The position numbers and the translations under genes were made by a program. Positions 33,733 through 44,054 of a stretch of 64,000 bases of DNA are shown here, piece after piece; positions within the stretch are counted from its first letter, which is position 1; every line of letters starts with the position of its first letter. The stretch spans positions 3,006-67,005 of the forward strand of contig JAKCWW010000421.1 of assembly GCA_026260175.1 (NCBI GenBank). Direction: 5' to 3'. Under the pieces are notes generated by a model that had not been told where the DNA came from, searched no databases, and saw only the letters and a list, made by a program, of their open reading frames with translations. This DNA comes from Reticulitermes lucifugus (Eukaryota; Arthropoda; Insecta; Blattodea; Rhinotermitidae).

Positions 33733-33780
33733 ATTTACCGACGCTTCGAAGGATCGTGGTGCCTTCATCTTCAGGATCAA
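33733..33780 (-). ncRNA. Hammerhead motif (ACGU family), near-intact
   Basis: CUGAAGA (33774-33768) is intact. Stem II GAAGG pairs perfectly with CCUUC around an 8-base loop. The GAAA box is close to consensus, followed by CGUC. Stem I UUGAUC pairs with GGUAAA apart from one mismatch and one G-U. It is one of the better copies of this family. Confidence 0.6.
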
Positions 33781-33817
33781 GCAGTGCAAGAGGATGTAGT
33801 TACCGACTTTTCGGACT

Positions 33818-33866
33818 GTTTTACCTGAAAATTAAGTCACTACGATTTTTCGAAACGTCGTGAATT
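33818..33866 (+). ncRNA. Hammerhead motif (ACGU family), right arm
   Basis: Stem I UUUAC pairs with GUGAA (one G-U). The GAAACGUC part (33851-33858) is intact. The CUGANGA box deviates and stem II is weak, so it is probably inactive. Confidence 0.5.
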
Positions 33867-33929
33867 ACTTACCGGTCGACACTGCGTAACAAGCCAGAAG
33901 ACTTGAATCTTTAAACATAGATACACCAA

Positions 33930-34820
33930 GTTGCTTAAATAGTGGTAAAAAGGGACTTGAAATATATCGGGGAAAACAGGGCGGGATGTCACGTGACAAA
34001 TTAAATGGTTAGGTCTGTCCGTAAGGTTGCTAGGTAAAATAGGTAAATTAGGTATAACGCTCGAATAGCTGGAACATTGCGATATCCGGCAACCTTTTGG
34101 TCTGGGACGTGCTGGATAAACTAGACTTTGCTGTAGTATTTTTCAATGAGTGGGATCGGCGAAGATTCCAGCGCATTCGAGATTAGCGACCGCCATAAAA
34201 TGACAGCACTGTACTTCACTATGTGGCGGTGTGGTAACTGCTGTTGTTCTGTTAGTTGCAGCACGTAAATGAAGGTGTGTCTGGTTGGAACATGTGAAGC
34301 ATGCGCTGCAGGAAGCTGGTGACAGTGAGATGTCAGGTGGCTCCCTTGACCATTCTGGACCGGCTTCCATTGAGCAAGCATTGGCTTGGCTCACTATGCG
34401 GACGTGACTTGTATTGGACATTTGGTTTGGTACATATAAGTCCGTGACGATGACTTCTGTGTTCCCGGAACTTCTCTTAGAGGCTCGTAAAACACACTTG
34501 TCTAGAAATAGAAACTAAATACTCATAGGTACATATGAACTCTGACTTTACAAAAGGAATGAGCCCATTGCATATCGTTCTTTACGTATAATTTCTGTAA
34601 ACAAAAACTAATTTTGTAATACATAATTTGAAAGTAGTATAGTGAACTGAGGCAATACATACATGAGCAGGTAACTGTAATCAGAAATATCACGATAAAA
34701 ATTAATTAATTTTAAGTAAGCACTTTTAATTACAATACGTGCTCTATCGCGAAAATCGAAACAAGAAACTAGACGTTACTAACGAGTCGCTAGGTGCCTC
34801 GATTTGGAAACAATTGCTGT
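33930..34820. other. Unannotated DNA
   Basis: Two overlapping minus-strand frames (34121-34421) lie in a locally G+C-richer patch without a recognisable domain. Confidence 0.45.
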
Positions 34821-34824
34821 TGAG

Positions 34825-34925
34825 TTTACGGCCTTCTGGGATGTAACACCATGTAGTCTGTAGGTAGTTACGTTTCGGCGGAACATAATGCCTCCGTTTT
34901 CAGGGTTCATATTTTGTCGTAATAT
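34825..34925 (-). mobile_element. Hammerhead-bearing repeat (ACGU family), degenerate
   Basis: Minus strand: a CUGANGA-like box near 34897-34903, stem II GGAGG/CCGCC (four of five pairs), GAAACGUA, then AACUACC. The plus-strand flank ggccttctgggatgtaacac is the same as in the copies at 4.5, 38.8 and 46.9 kb. Confidence 0.55.
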
Positions 34926-34929
34926 ATAC

Positions 34930-36630
34930 ATAGAAAAATATGTTGACAGTATTATAACTGGCAAGAAAAGTTTCTGCAAAACGTTAATTGCTGTATTTGG
35001 CAGCGTGCGTTATTTTGTATGATTTTAAAATGACTGAACATGGAAGTGGCGATAACTGTCGCTGCTGTAAGTAAATTTTGTACATCAGCATCGTGCCACA
35101 CGGCATATAAATATCAGGCTGCCAACAGTGTGCAATATCAGATGTTTTTTTCAAGCGTTAGAGCAAATTACGGTTAAGTTTGCTATTTATATTTGTGATC
35201 TATTAATTGAAGCTTGTATTTAATGCAGTGATAATACGTTTATGACCTACTGACATCACTGGATTGCAACAGGAGAAACACGATGGCCTTAATTAACGAG
35301 ATCACTGAAAGCTGTATCTCATCTGCACATAATGTGCATGTTATATTTATGGTCTTAGACTCCTAATTACCAGCTTGGGACCTCGATGTCACACGAACTG
35401 TGTCTACGTGAAGTATTTTAAAATTAGATTCGAGTGTTACGACACTTCAGGGACAGATTCCAACAAACAAAATCCAGACTCTATGCTCGCTTGACACAAA
35501 TATTCATGCGTTTTGTCGGGATTCCGAAGATTTTTGTGTACGTAGGATGGTTTGTCTGTGTCGCCTGTTTTGGTCTTGTAGTATGCAGGACAATACAGCG
35601 CCTGCCACCGGATCTGTGCAATCCGATTTCTCTGCTGAATACACGACTCTAATACGTCTGTTGATGTTACCAGAGGGACTGAAGATGTAGCTTCGCTCTG
35701 ACGTGACACGTACAAAAAGAAGTATTTGTTTAGCCCTGTATTGCGGAACTCAGTGGGACGTAATGCGAACAATATACTGAAGTTACATTCTTAGTGAAAT
35801 AACCGAAGGCTTCTGTCGCAGACTCATTCTTAGTATTCAAATTGCTATAGGCTTCAGCTGTCCTCTTTTTAAATGGTTCTTTTGAGGCAGTCGTTCGACT
35901 TTAATACACGCTTTAAATGCGAAATTCAAATTCAACCGTTCTTACATTAAAATTTATTTGGTTTAGAACAATATGATTTTACTGAATTGAAATTATAAAA
36001 AGTATTCGTAATTAAAATAATCGGAGAATGAAGCATCAGTCTAACTGAGGGGTGCCCGCTTCTCCTCGATGAAGAACATCTTAATGATAGCACGCAGAAT
36101 AACTGAATGTGTTCTGGAAGTCAAACAACACAGAAAACAATTGATCGTAGATTTATACATTCTACATGCATGTTAATATTGTAATTGTTCCTTTATGTAA
36201 TTTTGTGAAGAAACGTGTTTCTTTTATTGTGTAATTGTGGTCTATGTGTGTACTTGTGTAATCTGACTTGAACTGAACTATCAGCATAGGCATATTCAGG
36301 AACAAATTATCCCTCTTAACCATTTTTACTTTAACATTGTAATAGTATTCATGCTGCTCGCTACCTGATGTGGTTTTGTTCTCATTTTCTCTTTTCTATG
36401 TGCTTTCGTTTGTGGTATGTTTCTGATGTAAATTTTCTTGTTTTAAGTGCTCTTTCTGTAACTGGCCTTACATTATTGATGATGAATTGGATTTGGTGTA
36501 TTAGTACGGACTTTATATAGGCACGTTGAATTTGTCAGCTATAACCTCCAGGCCTCACATCATCGCCGTGTTTGTAATTGTTGACTTACATATATTATTT
36601 CTTAGTGACTTACACACAATATACAATGTA
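34930..36630. other. Unannotated AT-rich DNA
   Basis: It contains a 111-codon minus-strand frame (35437-35772) with no recognised domain. That frame's DNA shares an exact 19-mer (35502-35520) with 8649-8667, so it is more likely a repeat than a gene. Confidence 0.45.
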
Positions 36631-36639
36631 CATAAGTTA

Positions 36640-37030
36640 TGCATTTATGTTTATGGTCTATCTTTGTACCAAATTTCACCTGCCTAAGTAGAATGATTCA
36701 TTAGCTCTCACCATCCAACCGAAAGATAAACACAATTTTCGCACGGCCGCCATTTTCTTAGTTCATGTTTTACAATAATACTATCTTAACTGTTGTCGGA
36801 TGTGTTTGCAGTGTCATCTTTTGTACCATTTGAGGACCTAATAGTAGCATATGTGGCGCTATTGTCTCTCCCGCTTCTCAAATTCGCGCGGCTGCCATGT
36901 TATTTTTACGCATTGCAGAAAATTAAAAATGACGGCCCTGGTATGACATGCAGGGGCATCATATTCCTACCAAGTTTCGTGAAAATTTGCCACATGGTTA
37001 AAAAATTGTAATGGCGGGACATACAGACAA
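36640..37030 (+). repeat. Possible interspersed repeat H
   Basis: The sequence holds paired blocks of the type accaaatttcacctgcc (36668-36684) and accaagtttcgtgaaaattt (36970-36989), plus two gccgccat/gctgccat-like blocks, and ends with gggacatacagacaattta. This wording is typical of old insect repeats that end in a drug-like target string of simple composition. I cannot assign a class and only one copy is in the window. Confidence 0.3.
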
Positions 37031-37034
37031 TTTA

Positions 37035-38730
37035 TCTTACAATTCTACGTTTTTCTTTAGGAGAAAAGTAGGCTTAAAAGGAAAATAAATATTATCCAAA
37101 TTTTTCTCCGTCTGATGCCATTGGTCCGCTTGTAGACTCGCCCGTTCGTCCACCAGCCCATCGTTTCAGTCACTCAACAAATAACTCTGCTTATGTAGGA
37201 AAGTGTGTGAACATCTGGATTATTTATTGTGTAGTTATTACTTAGTTTTCGTTCAAGGCTTTCGGCAGGAAAGGAAACAAACGAATGCATAAATGCATAT
37301 GGGGGTGAAATTCTGAGTTATTCAGTGTAAAAGCAGACTGTGTTGTCTCTCTGCTGCTGTTTTGTAGCATTAAATCATCGAGGTTGAGGAGTGCCTCATC
37401 TGTGCCACACGTGAGAGAAACAAGGAGTTCATACGTGTTGGTTGTGAAACATAATGGAAAAAGTTCACTGTGGGCTCCAATTTAAAATCGAAATAAAAAT
37501 ATTTATTAGTTGAGTCAAATTTTACAGAATGCTGTGTTCACTTAACACCGGGTATTTCGCGGTTCGCAGCCTTTATTTCTAGTTCTACCAACAGTATGAT
37601 TATACGTCCTTTACCTCACTGTACCAACTGTATTTCCAAGATTTAAAAGAACCTCCCTGCAACACGTATATAAAGAAAATTTCTAAGGTTGTTTGACATT
37701 GAATGCGGTGCGAAGATTGTTACGAATAGTGTGTATTCAAGGGTCTGGAAGAAGCATGTCGCGTGTTTTATCAGGGAACTGTCTCGGAGTTTGCCTATAG
37801 AAATTATGAAAACGACGAAAAGAGGATAGCCGGTAATCAAGTCAAGATTCGAAATGACTACCAGTCTAGATCCTTTATTCTCGCTCCGACCATGTGACTT
37901 CTTTTTCCTGTGGTTGAGTGGACTGTGCATTTTCAGATGCTTTGCAGCTCTGACCATTTAAAACATTTATTTAGGCTTAGGCAAAAAGCCCAAAGAAATG
38001 AGAGACGTAGAAGAAAGCCCCAAAAGAAGCTGTCACGTCAGAGTGCTTTCACTTTTAATTTTGAATATAATCGCTTCTGCGAGTTTGGTAGTATTTTAAT
38101 CAACCTTCATCTCATCTACATATTCGCAAACTCTCTTGTGCATTCTACATACCATTTAATAACGACGGGTTTTGCTTTCAAGCAAACTCATCACATCCCA
38201 AATAAGTAAAATGCCGTTTTAGCACGAATTACTATGCACATAATAGGAGTATTTTGTTTCCAGAGCATGGTGCGCCCTGGACTTCAGAACGAATATGCCC
38301 AATAGACATTCTCATTAATTTTAGAAGAATCTGTGTAGGGGTATCATCAACGCGTCTGTGGCTTAGATGAGTTCTGGAGATTTTAATTTAAAACATAGCA
38401 AAGCGACCTCCTGTGTATTTTATATTGATTAGAAGCGCAACGCACTGACTACTGCCAGCTTGTTATGGGCGTAACAGTCTGACCAGCAGCACCTCTTCAG
38501 TTTCCGTACGAATCTTGCCCACATGACCCTAAATGTACCCAAAACAGTGTCTCTGAAGTTTTAAATTACAGTACAATACACGAAACGTTCGATCGGGGAA
38601 GGGCAACGCGTGCTCGGGATTCTGTTTTCAGCAGGTCCTTTACAGAAGTAACTACAGAAGTCTCATTCATATGTTCTGCAAATCTCTTGAGTGAGTGAGG
38701 TTGAGGTTTTCGTGGTTGTGAATATGAATG
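37035..38730. other. Unannotated DNA
   Basis: No gene or repeat recognised. Frames at 37643 (-) and 37910 (+) overlap and lack domains. Confidence 0.5.
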
Positions 38731-38734
38731 AATA

Positions 38735-38960
38735 CTGCCTTCCAGGATGTGGCTTCTAAATACTGCCTTGCAGGAAGTGACGTCGTGTAGCCTGATGTAA
38801 ACTCACTGAGTTTTCGGAGGAACATGTTGCGAAAGTCTCCAAGATAGAGGAATAAGGGGGCAGAATTTGGTCACAGCATGTTCCCTGAAACGTCGATAAA
38901 TTTCTCCCGGACTGTATGGTGTCACATCCCAGAAGATAGTATTCTTCCGGGTTTAATATA
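38735..38960. mobile_element. Foldback repeat (ACGU family), degenerate
   Basis: Left arm: ctgatgtaaactcactgagt then ttttcggaggaacatgtt. Right arm: acatgttc-like piece then ccctgaaacgtcgataaatt (38884-38903). The flanks gtcgtgtagcctg and, inverted, gtgtcacatcccagaaga match other members. Neither arm keeps a full hammerhead core. Confidence 0.55.
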
Positions 38961-39082
38961 CTTATAGTTGCTATAACGAAACATAAAAAGGCTTTAAAGC
39001 GACTGTTTTTCTCTTAATGAGCAACCTGAACACACATTGTCACATGGGAAATAATTGTACTTTACTTAAATATACTGTAGAT

Positions 39083-39160
39083 CAGCGGTTACCAAATTTT
39101 TTGACTATGAGGTCCCCTTCTTTACTTCAACAAAATTCCGCAGTTGTGCTTGCAGGCTTC
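39083..39160 (+). mobile_element. hAT-like terminal fragment
   Basis: cagcggttaccaaatttttt followed by gaggtccccttc resembles the terminal inverted repeat and subterminal region of hAT elements of the Charlie type. No matching right end is visible, so it is truncated. Confidence 0.5.
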
Positions 39161-39199
39161 GTTAATTGAGAAAGTACGTAGCCACTGGTAGAAAACTGT

Positions 39200-39740
39200 T
39201 ATGAAGTCAGTAACCGCTATAAATGAATTGGATATTTATTTGTAAGAGATGAAGCGAATTACTTACTGAAGGAGTAAGACTCGCAGACGAGTTGTGTAAT
39301 TTCGCGGAAGCACTGAATCAATCCTCTGCCCACCTTGGAATAACCCTGTGGACCCAGTGGGTTGGCGGCCCATGCGTTCGGAACCACCGTTGTAGGTACA
39401 GTAATAGACATGTGATCAAATTTTAAGGGCACTTTAAATGTGATATTTTCAGTATCTTGCGTTCTTGAACTAAGTGGAAGAGTTATACAATGTTGCACGT
39501 GAGGTAGTTGTCGTTACAGTTGTAACAAAATCAGGACAGATACTTATAATGAGAACTGAGACTGATTGGGCGCTGGGAAGGTAAACGGTTTTCACAAACA
39601 TAACATGAACTTAGGAGGAGAAGTGACGACACCTACTGCGCTGTAAATGCTTTTATCTGTTTAGAGTTGCTAAAGGAAATTGGAGGAAAATATTTGAAAA
39701 TTTTATTGCTTATTTTTCATTATTTTCCCAAGCCTTTGTA
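39200..39740. other. Unannotated DNA
   Basis: No feature recognised. Confidence 0.5.
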
Positions 39741-39742
39741 TT

Positions 39743-39750
39743 TCTCTCGC

Positions 39751-39787
<37 letters not shown>

Positions 39788-39788
39788 G
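39743..39788. repeat. (TC)n(AC)n microsatellite
   Basis: About 15 TC units followed by 8 AC units. Confidence 0.9.
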
Positions 39789-39789
39789 C

Positions 39790-41400
39790 CTTATAATTTT
39801 AATGTATACAAGGAAGGGGATATGTGAGAAATTTGTAGTTAAGCTTGCGTTTATGACCTATTACTGTTGCAAATCTTAAAGTACGTACAGTACTGGATGT
39901 GTCATTGTAATAAAAGTAAGCATATGGAATTGTCTTGCATACTGCTGGGACATTTTGAATTCTACACAAAAATGATTCCAATAAATATGTCATTACCTCA
40001 AATTTAAAGGTCATATATTACATGGTAATAATATAGCTTCCACTTAAAATGGCGACAGTTTCATGTTTATAACATTTTACGAAAATTGGTTTCTCATTTC
40101 AAAATTAATTGACAGGGACAGATACGACACCTGCTTATCATAAGCTTCCTCGTCCTTACAAAATTAGGAACGTAGGTTGGAGATACAGGCTATACATATT
40201 TGTAAAAGTCCAACACATAACGTCAGGATATTGTTCTTTGTCTGGTCTGATATTCACTCATGTAAATTGCTGTTTGCTTTTGAACTAATTGTAAGTGAAT
40301 TGAATTTGTTGGTCCACTGCGTAGAAAGTCCTGTTATTGAATTGAGTCCTTTGGATGGCATAGAAGCATAAAAGAATGAAAGGTGTGGTGAGAGTGGAAA
40401 TGGAAGGTTTCGCCACAGGAAACACGCTTAGTCTGTCCGGTCGAGCGTCTGACCATTTGATGCGGCTGAGGCGACACATGACATGAATTATACATTAGTG
40501 AGTCGAGCTCTCTCTGCCGGCCTGTTCAACATGTGCCAAGAAAATGTGCATGTTCGCTCCATTGACAGAAAGCATTTCGACTGGAGAAAAGGAATAAGAC
40601 TGAAAAGAAGAAATGGAACTGGGAACCGTGTCAGTTTTCAAGATTCCATTCATTTATTTTGGAACTAAAGGATGCACATGACGAATTCCAGCTCTTCTAG
40701 AGTGAAATGCTATGAATACATAGCAATTCGCATGGTTAGAATGTAGTGACCTGCCACTACGTCCTATAAATACTACAATTGTCGACATAGAAAAAATATG
40801 TACGTGACGTAAAGAAGAGACTGAGAAAATGCGTCCTGAACCAGCTGCGTATAAAAACATATCAAGCTCTGTCTCAGTAAGCGACAGGTGTGTGAACATT
40901 TGCTATTACAAACGAGATTGTCACGGAATGAGAGAAAGCTGATTTACATGTGTAACCTCAAATGCTGCTGAAATTGTTCGCACGTTCTTCTGTTGACTGA
41001 TACATTCTATGGACCGTCTTGAAGTCCTGTAATGTTGTAAGACGACTAAAGTCTATCAGAAAATTTGTCACGGCCTTGTCTTTACTGACTCCTAATCAAA
41101 ATAATTGTAGAGGATGCTTAGCGTTAATGGGTTGTCTGGGCTTTGTCCGTCCTCTAGTGTTCGAGCAGAACACAGCATATTGTAAGCTGGATCTCTTTCT
41201 GCCTTCAAGTGAAACGATGATATTAGAGAGTGAGATTAACTCTTTTTAAATGGTCCATGTAGGTTGTGCCTCCTGACCGTTCTGTTTGGGGACGGACACG
41301 GTCTTGTCTGAAATGTATTGTTCAGCTCACAATACTGGACATGGACACTGCCCAAAAATCAAGCAATTAAAAAATAAATTTTATTATCTGTGTGTCAGTT
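39790..41400. other. Unannotated DNA
   Basis: No recognised gene or mobile element. Confidence 0.5.
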
Positions 41401-41422
41401 TTTCTTTCTTTCTTTCTTTCTT
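41401..41422. repeat. (TTCT)n microsatellite
   Basis: Five tandem ttct units at the tail side of the reversed SINE C; it may be the SINE's own A/G-rich tail on the minus strand. Confidence 0.8.
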
Positions 41423-41424
41423 GG

Positions 41425-41670
41425 TCTGACCTCTTCTGCCTAATTTTGGGTGTAGAGGTTTATTGTTACGCCTAATCACACTCAATGACACACACACACA
41501 CACACACTCACTCAATCTTTAGGACTCTTCTGGACTAGGGATCGGCCCGCGGCAGACCTCTAATCTGACAACACACCACATTCACAAGACACAGACTTCC
41601 ATTCCCCCGGCGGGATTCGAACTCTCAATCCCAGCAAGCGAGCGGCCGCAGACCTACGCCTCAGACCGTT
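41425..41670 (-). mobile_element. tRNA-derived SINE, family C (diverged)
   Basis: The minus strand begins near 41670 with a head containing gcggccgctcgcttgctggg and box B gttcgaatcccgcc (41611-41624), matching 32745-32988. The body is diverged and contains a (CA)n tract at 41489-41508. Confidence 0.75.
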
Positions 41671-41885
41671 ATTGTTCTATGGTGAAGTGCTTGTATAAAG
41701 TACAAAATCCTACTGCATTGAATATCACCGGAATATAATTGGGAGCTCTGGAGGTTTTGAAAGGAAGCTGCTGTTATATACTTGAAGGAATTGCCAAAGG
41801 CTCTCTTGGAAGCCTAAGGAAGACCCGGAATCTGTAAGCATTGTGCATAGATGTCAGGTTCTATACCTATAAGATAACCCTCCAT

Positions 41886-41947
41886 TGCGACATCACATCA
41901 CATCACATCACACCACATCATATCACACCACAAGACACCACACCACG
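41886..41947. repeat. (CATCA)n-type pentanucleotide repeat
   Basis: Tandem catca/cacca units over about 60 bases, increasingly degenerate to the right. Confidence 0.85.
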
Positions 41948-42339
41948 ATGCAAATTATCCACATATTTAAGAAGTTTCTTCTGCAAATCTGTGCAGAATG
42001 TTTGAATTTTATCTCAATTGGACTAAAGATTATTTTCAGTATGATAAAATCTAAAAGAAGACAAAAACCTTAGCTTAATCCTATGTGTGTGGAATCGCCA
42101 ACCTGTCACTGTTGTTGCACGGGCAAAAGACAGTGTTAATTCTGTATTAGTGCAGTACTGGTAATGGCAGACAGTCGCGCATATCGTTATGATGAAATCC
42201 TTAATTTAAGCTTCCGAATGATATACATAACGAACTATACAATACGGACAAGACACTTGTGCCCTGTAGATCTGAATTTCCATTCAGCATATGTTGCACT
42301 ATGCAGTACACAATAGCTTGTACCCTGCAAGATTGAAGG

Positions 42340-42580
42340 TGACTGTAGTGTTTCATGGGTTAAGCGGTAGGTCGGCCCGGGATCAATGCTCTGATCGTCC
42401 GTGTGGGGTTTATGTTGGGCTGGGACACATTTTCCTCCGAACACCTTGGTTTCCTCTTGACAGTTAAAATTCTACCATTGCTCCATACTCATCCATCATC
42501 CGGGGCTGGTACAATGCACACATTTGAGGCCACAGTTGGGACTAAGGGACTCAGTGTCTCCCCTCTGTAGTTTGGCAAAG
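42340..42580 (+). mobile_element. tRNA-derived SINE, family A, diverged and internally deleted
   Basis: The head tttcatgggttaagcggtag and a shortened middle lead to gcccgggatcaatgctctga. The body cgtgtggggtttatgttggg followed by gggacac and ttttcctccgaacac aligns with the family A body. It is clearly older than the other three copies. It directly precedes a family E SINE. Confidence 0.6.
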
Positions 42581-42584
42581 AACT

Positions 42585-42850
42585 ATAGTGGCTAGGGTAC
42601 GGGATGGACGACGGATGAGTCATGGTTGTAATGTCGGCGGGGGCAGGAAATTTTTCTCTTTTCCAAGACGCCTTTGCCAACTCTGGGGCTCACCCAGCCT
42701 TCCATTCAATTGGAACCAGAGCTCTTTCATCGGGGGTAAAGCGGCCGAGGCGTGGAACTGACTACTCACCTGTATCTAGTACCAAGGTTAAGAATGAGCG
42801 AAGCTATAACCTCACCCCTTATACACCTTTATAGTGCGCACAGACACAAT
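42585..42850 (+). mobile_element. tRNA-derived SINE, family E
   Basis: It shares with 20405-20700 the blocks ggcgggggcaggaaattttt, gtaaagcggccgaggcgtgg, and taccaaggttaagaatgagc. The head is more degraded than at 20405. Confidence 0.65.
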
Positions 42851-42854
42851 GTTA

Positions 42855-43835
42855 CCTATACTGTAACTAGTTTCTGACATGAAAACATGGTGCCCACACA
42901 TTAATGCATACATATATCCCTTGCGGCAGCTCTCTTCCATTAACCTTGTCTTGTAAGCGACGGCACATTATGTAAATGTATTCCTCCAGCTTCTGTTAAA
43001 CCATCTGCTTTCTCCTATAGTAGGTTGCTGTAGGCCAACGGGAGAATATGCAGGAAATTCTCCAACAGCAAAATTCGTCAGCTGCGTCTAATGATTTGTT
43101 CCATATGCGAGGAATGTGTCTTTTTTTTTTAATCTGGACGAGGAATATGAAGTTACATGAGACAAGTATTCTTCTTATGCAGGATCGAGTACGAGTTTTT
43201 ATTGTAAAATCTCTTCACAAACACTGACATTGTGTGTCAGGTAGGACACTACTTTAAGACCTATAAAAGAAGAGCAATCAAATGAGAAATTCAGCAAGAC
43301 TAGAGTGTTGTTCTTGCAGTCGATGGCAGAGAGGAGCTCTTAAATAAGATACATGCTAGTGTTTGTCTGAGGGTGCTGTGGTGGCATTCACCAGTCGTCA
43401 GGAATGAATTGCAGCACAAGTAGTTCTATTCATCGTCCTGATTTCTGTACAGGACTCAGGCTGTTTAAGAATTACCGCATTTCGTCGTTTAATTCAGATG
43501 CACTTAGAATCAACCAAACACAAAGGGTCCTGTTGCATGCAGTTCCAAAGCCTTATGCCGTGTTACTGGGAAAGGTGTGTGTTTTATTTAGACCGAGGAA
43601 GTTGTCTCTAGCCGTTAATACTTCTGACTTGCATGTGGGTGGAGTCGGTTGGAATTTTGGCCAGGACACGGACTATCCTGACACGATTTCCATAAAATTC
43701 TGAGATTGTGCATTAAATTAGGATACGAAAGCTCCATCCGTTTTCCTCTCCAACTCCTCATTTGCTATCACCCAGTTATAATCCGAATTGCCAACAGCGT
43801 CGTTATATTGGCTACAAATACACAAATTAGTAGCG
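42855..43835. other. Unannotated DNA
   Basis: A 99-codon plus-strand frame (43404-43703) and the stretch to 43810 resemble repeat-derived translations I associate with insect genomes (for example GWNFGQDTDYPD). I consider it a repeat remnant, not a gene. Confidence 0.35.
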
Positions 43836-43839
43836 CATT

Positions 43840-44050
43840 GACAAGTGGTGCTTGTACACCGTCCAGCACAACCGTCATTAGTAAAGAAGACTTGTTACAC
43901 TAAGTCTAGCGGCATATCAATCATCATCAGGCTAATCTAATAAAATACAAAAATGTAAAATTGTAAAATTTTGTCAGTGCAAAATATCGTGTGTCAATTT
44001 TCTGGCAATGAGGTCTCGATTCATTGCAGTATTCTTTACAATATTGATTT
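43840..44050 (-). mobile_element. Penelope-type repeat remnant, ribozyme lost
   Basis: On the minus strand UUAGC-CUGAUGA (about 43935-43924) is kept, as at 14.65 kb, and an outer flank containing ggtgtac also matches, but no GAAA box or stem II can be found between them. Confidence 0.4.
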
Positions 44051-44054
44051 GCAA

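Larger units (their letters stand above)
33715..33915. mobile_element. Foldback element with divergent hammerheads (ACGU family)
   Basis: Two inverted arms carry hammerhead motifs: minus strand at 33733-33780 and plus strand at 33818-33866. The right flank gccagaagacttgaatcttt is shared with 22.34 kb. The stem III palindrome is ACGU rather than ACAUGU and the cleavage triplet is GUC, so this is a second family with the same divergent architecture as 11111-11566. Both ribozyme cores deviate slightly from consensus. Confidence 0.7.

Noticed and set aside
35640-35720. CUGAAGA on the plus strand near 35679 followed by a possible hairpin
   Set aside because: No GAAA box or closing stem I follows at the right place.
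43404-43703. 99-codon plus-strand frame
   Set aside because: The wording resembles translated insect repeats, and no domain is present.
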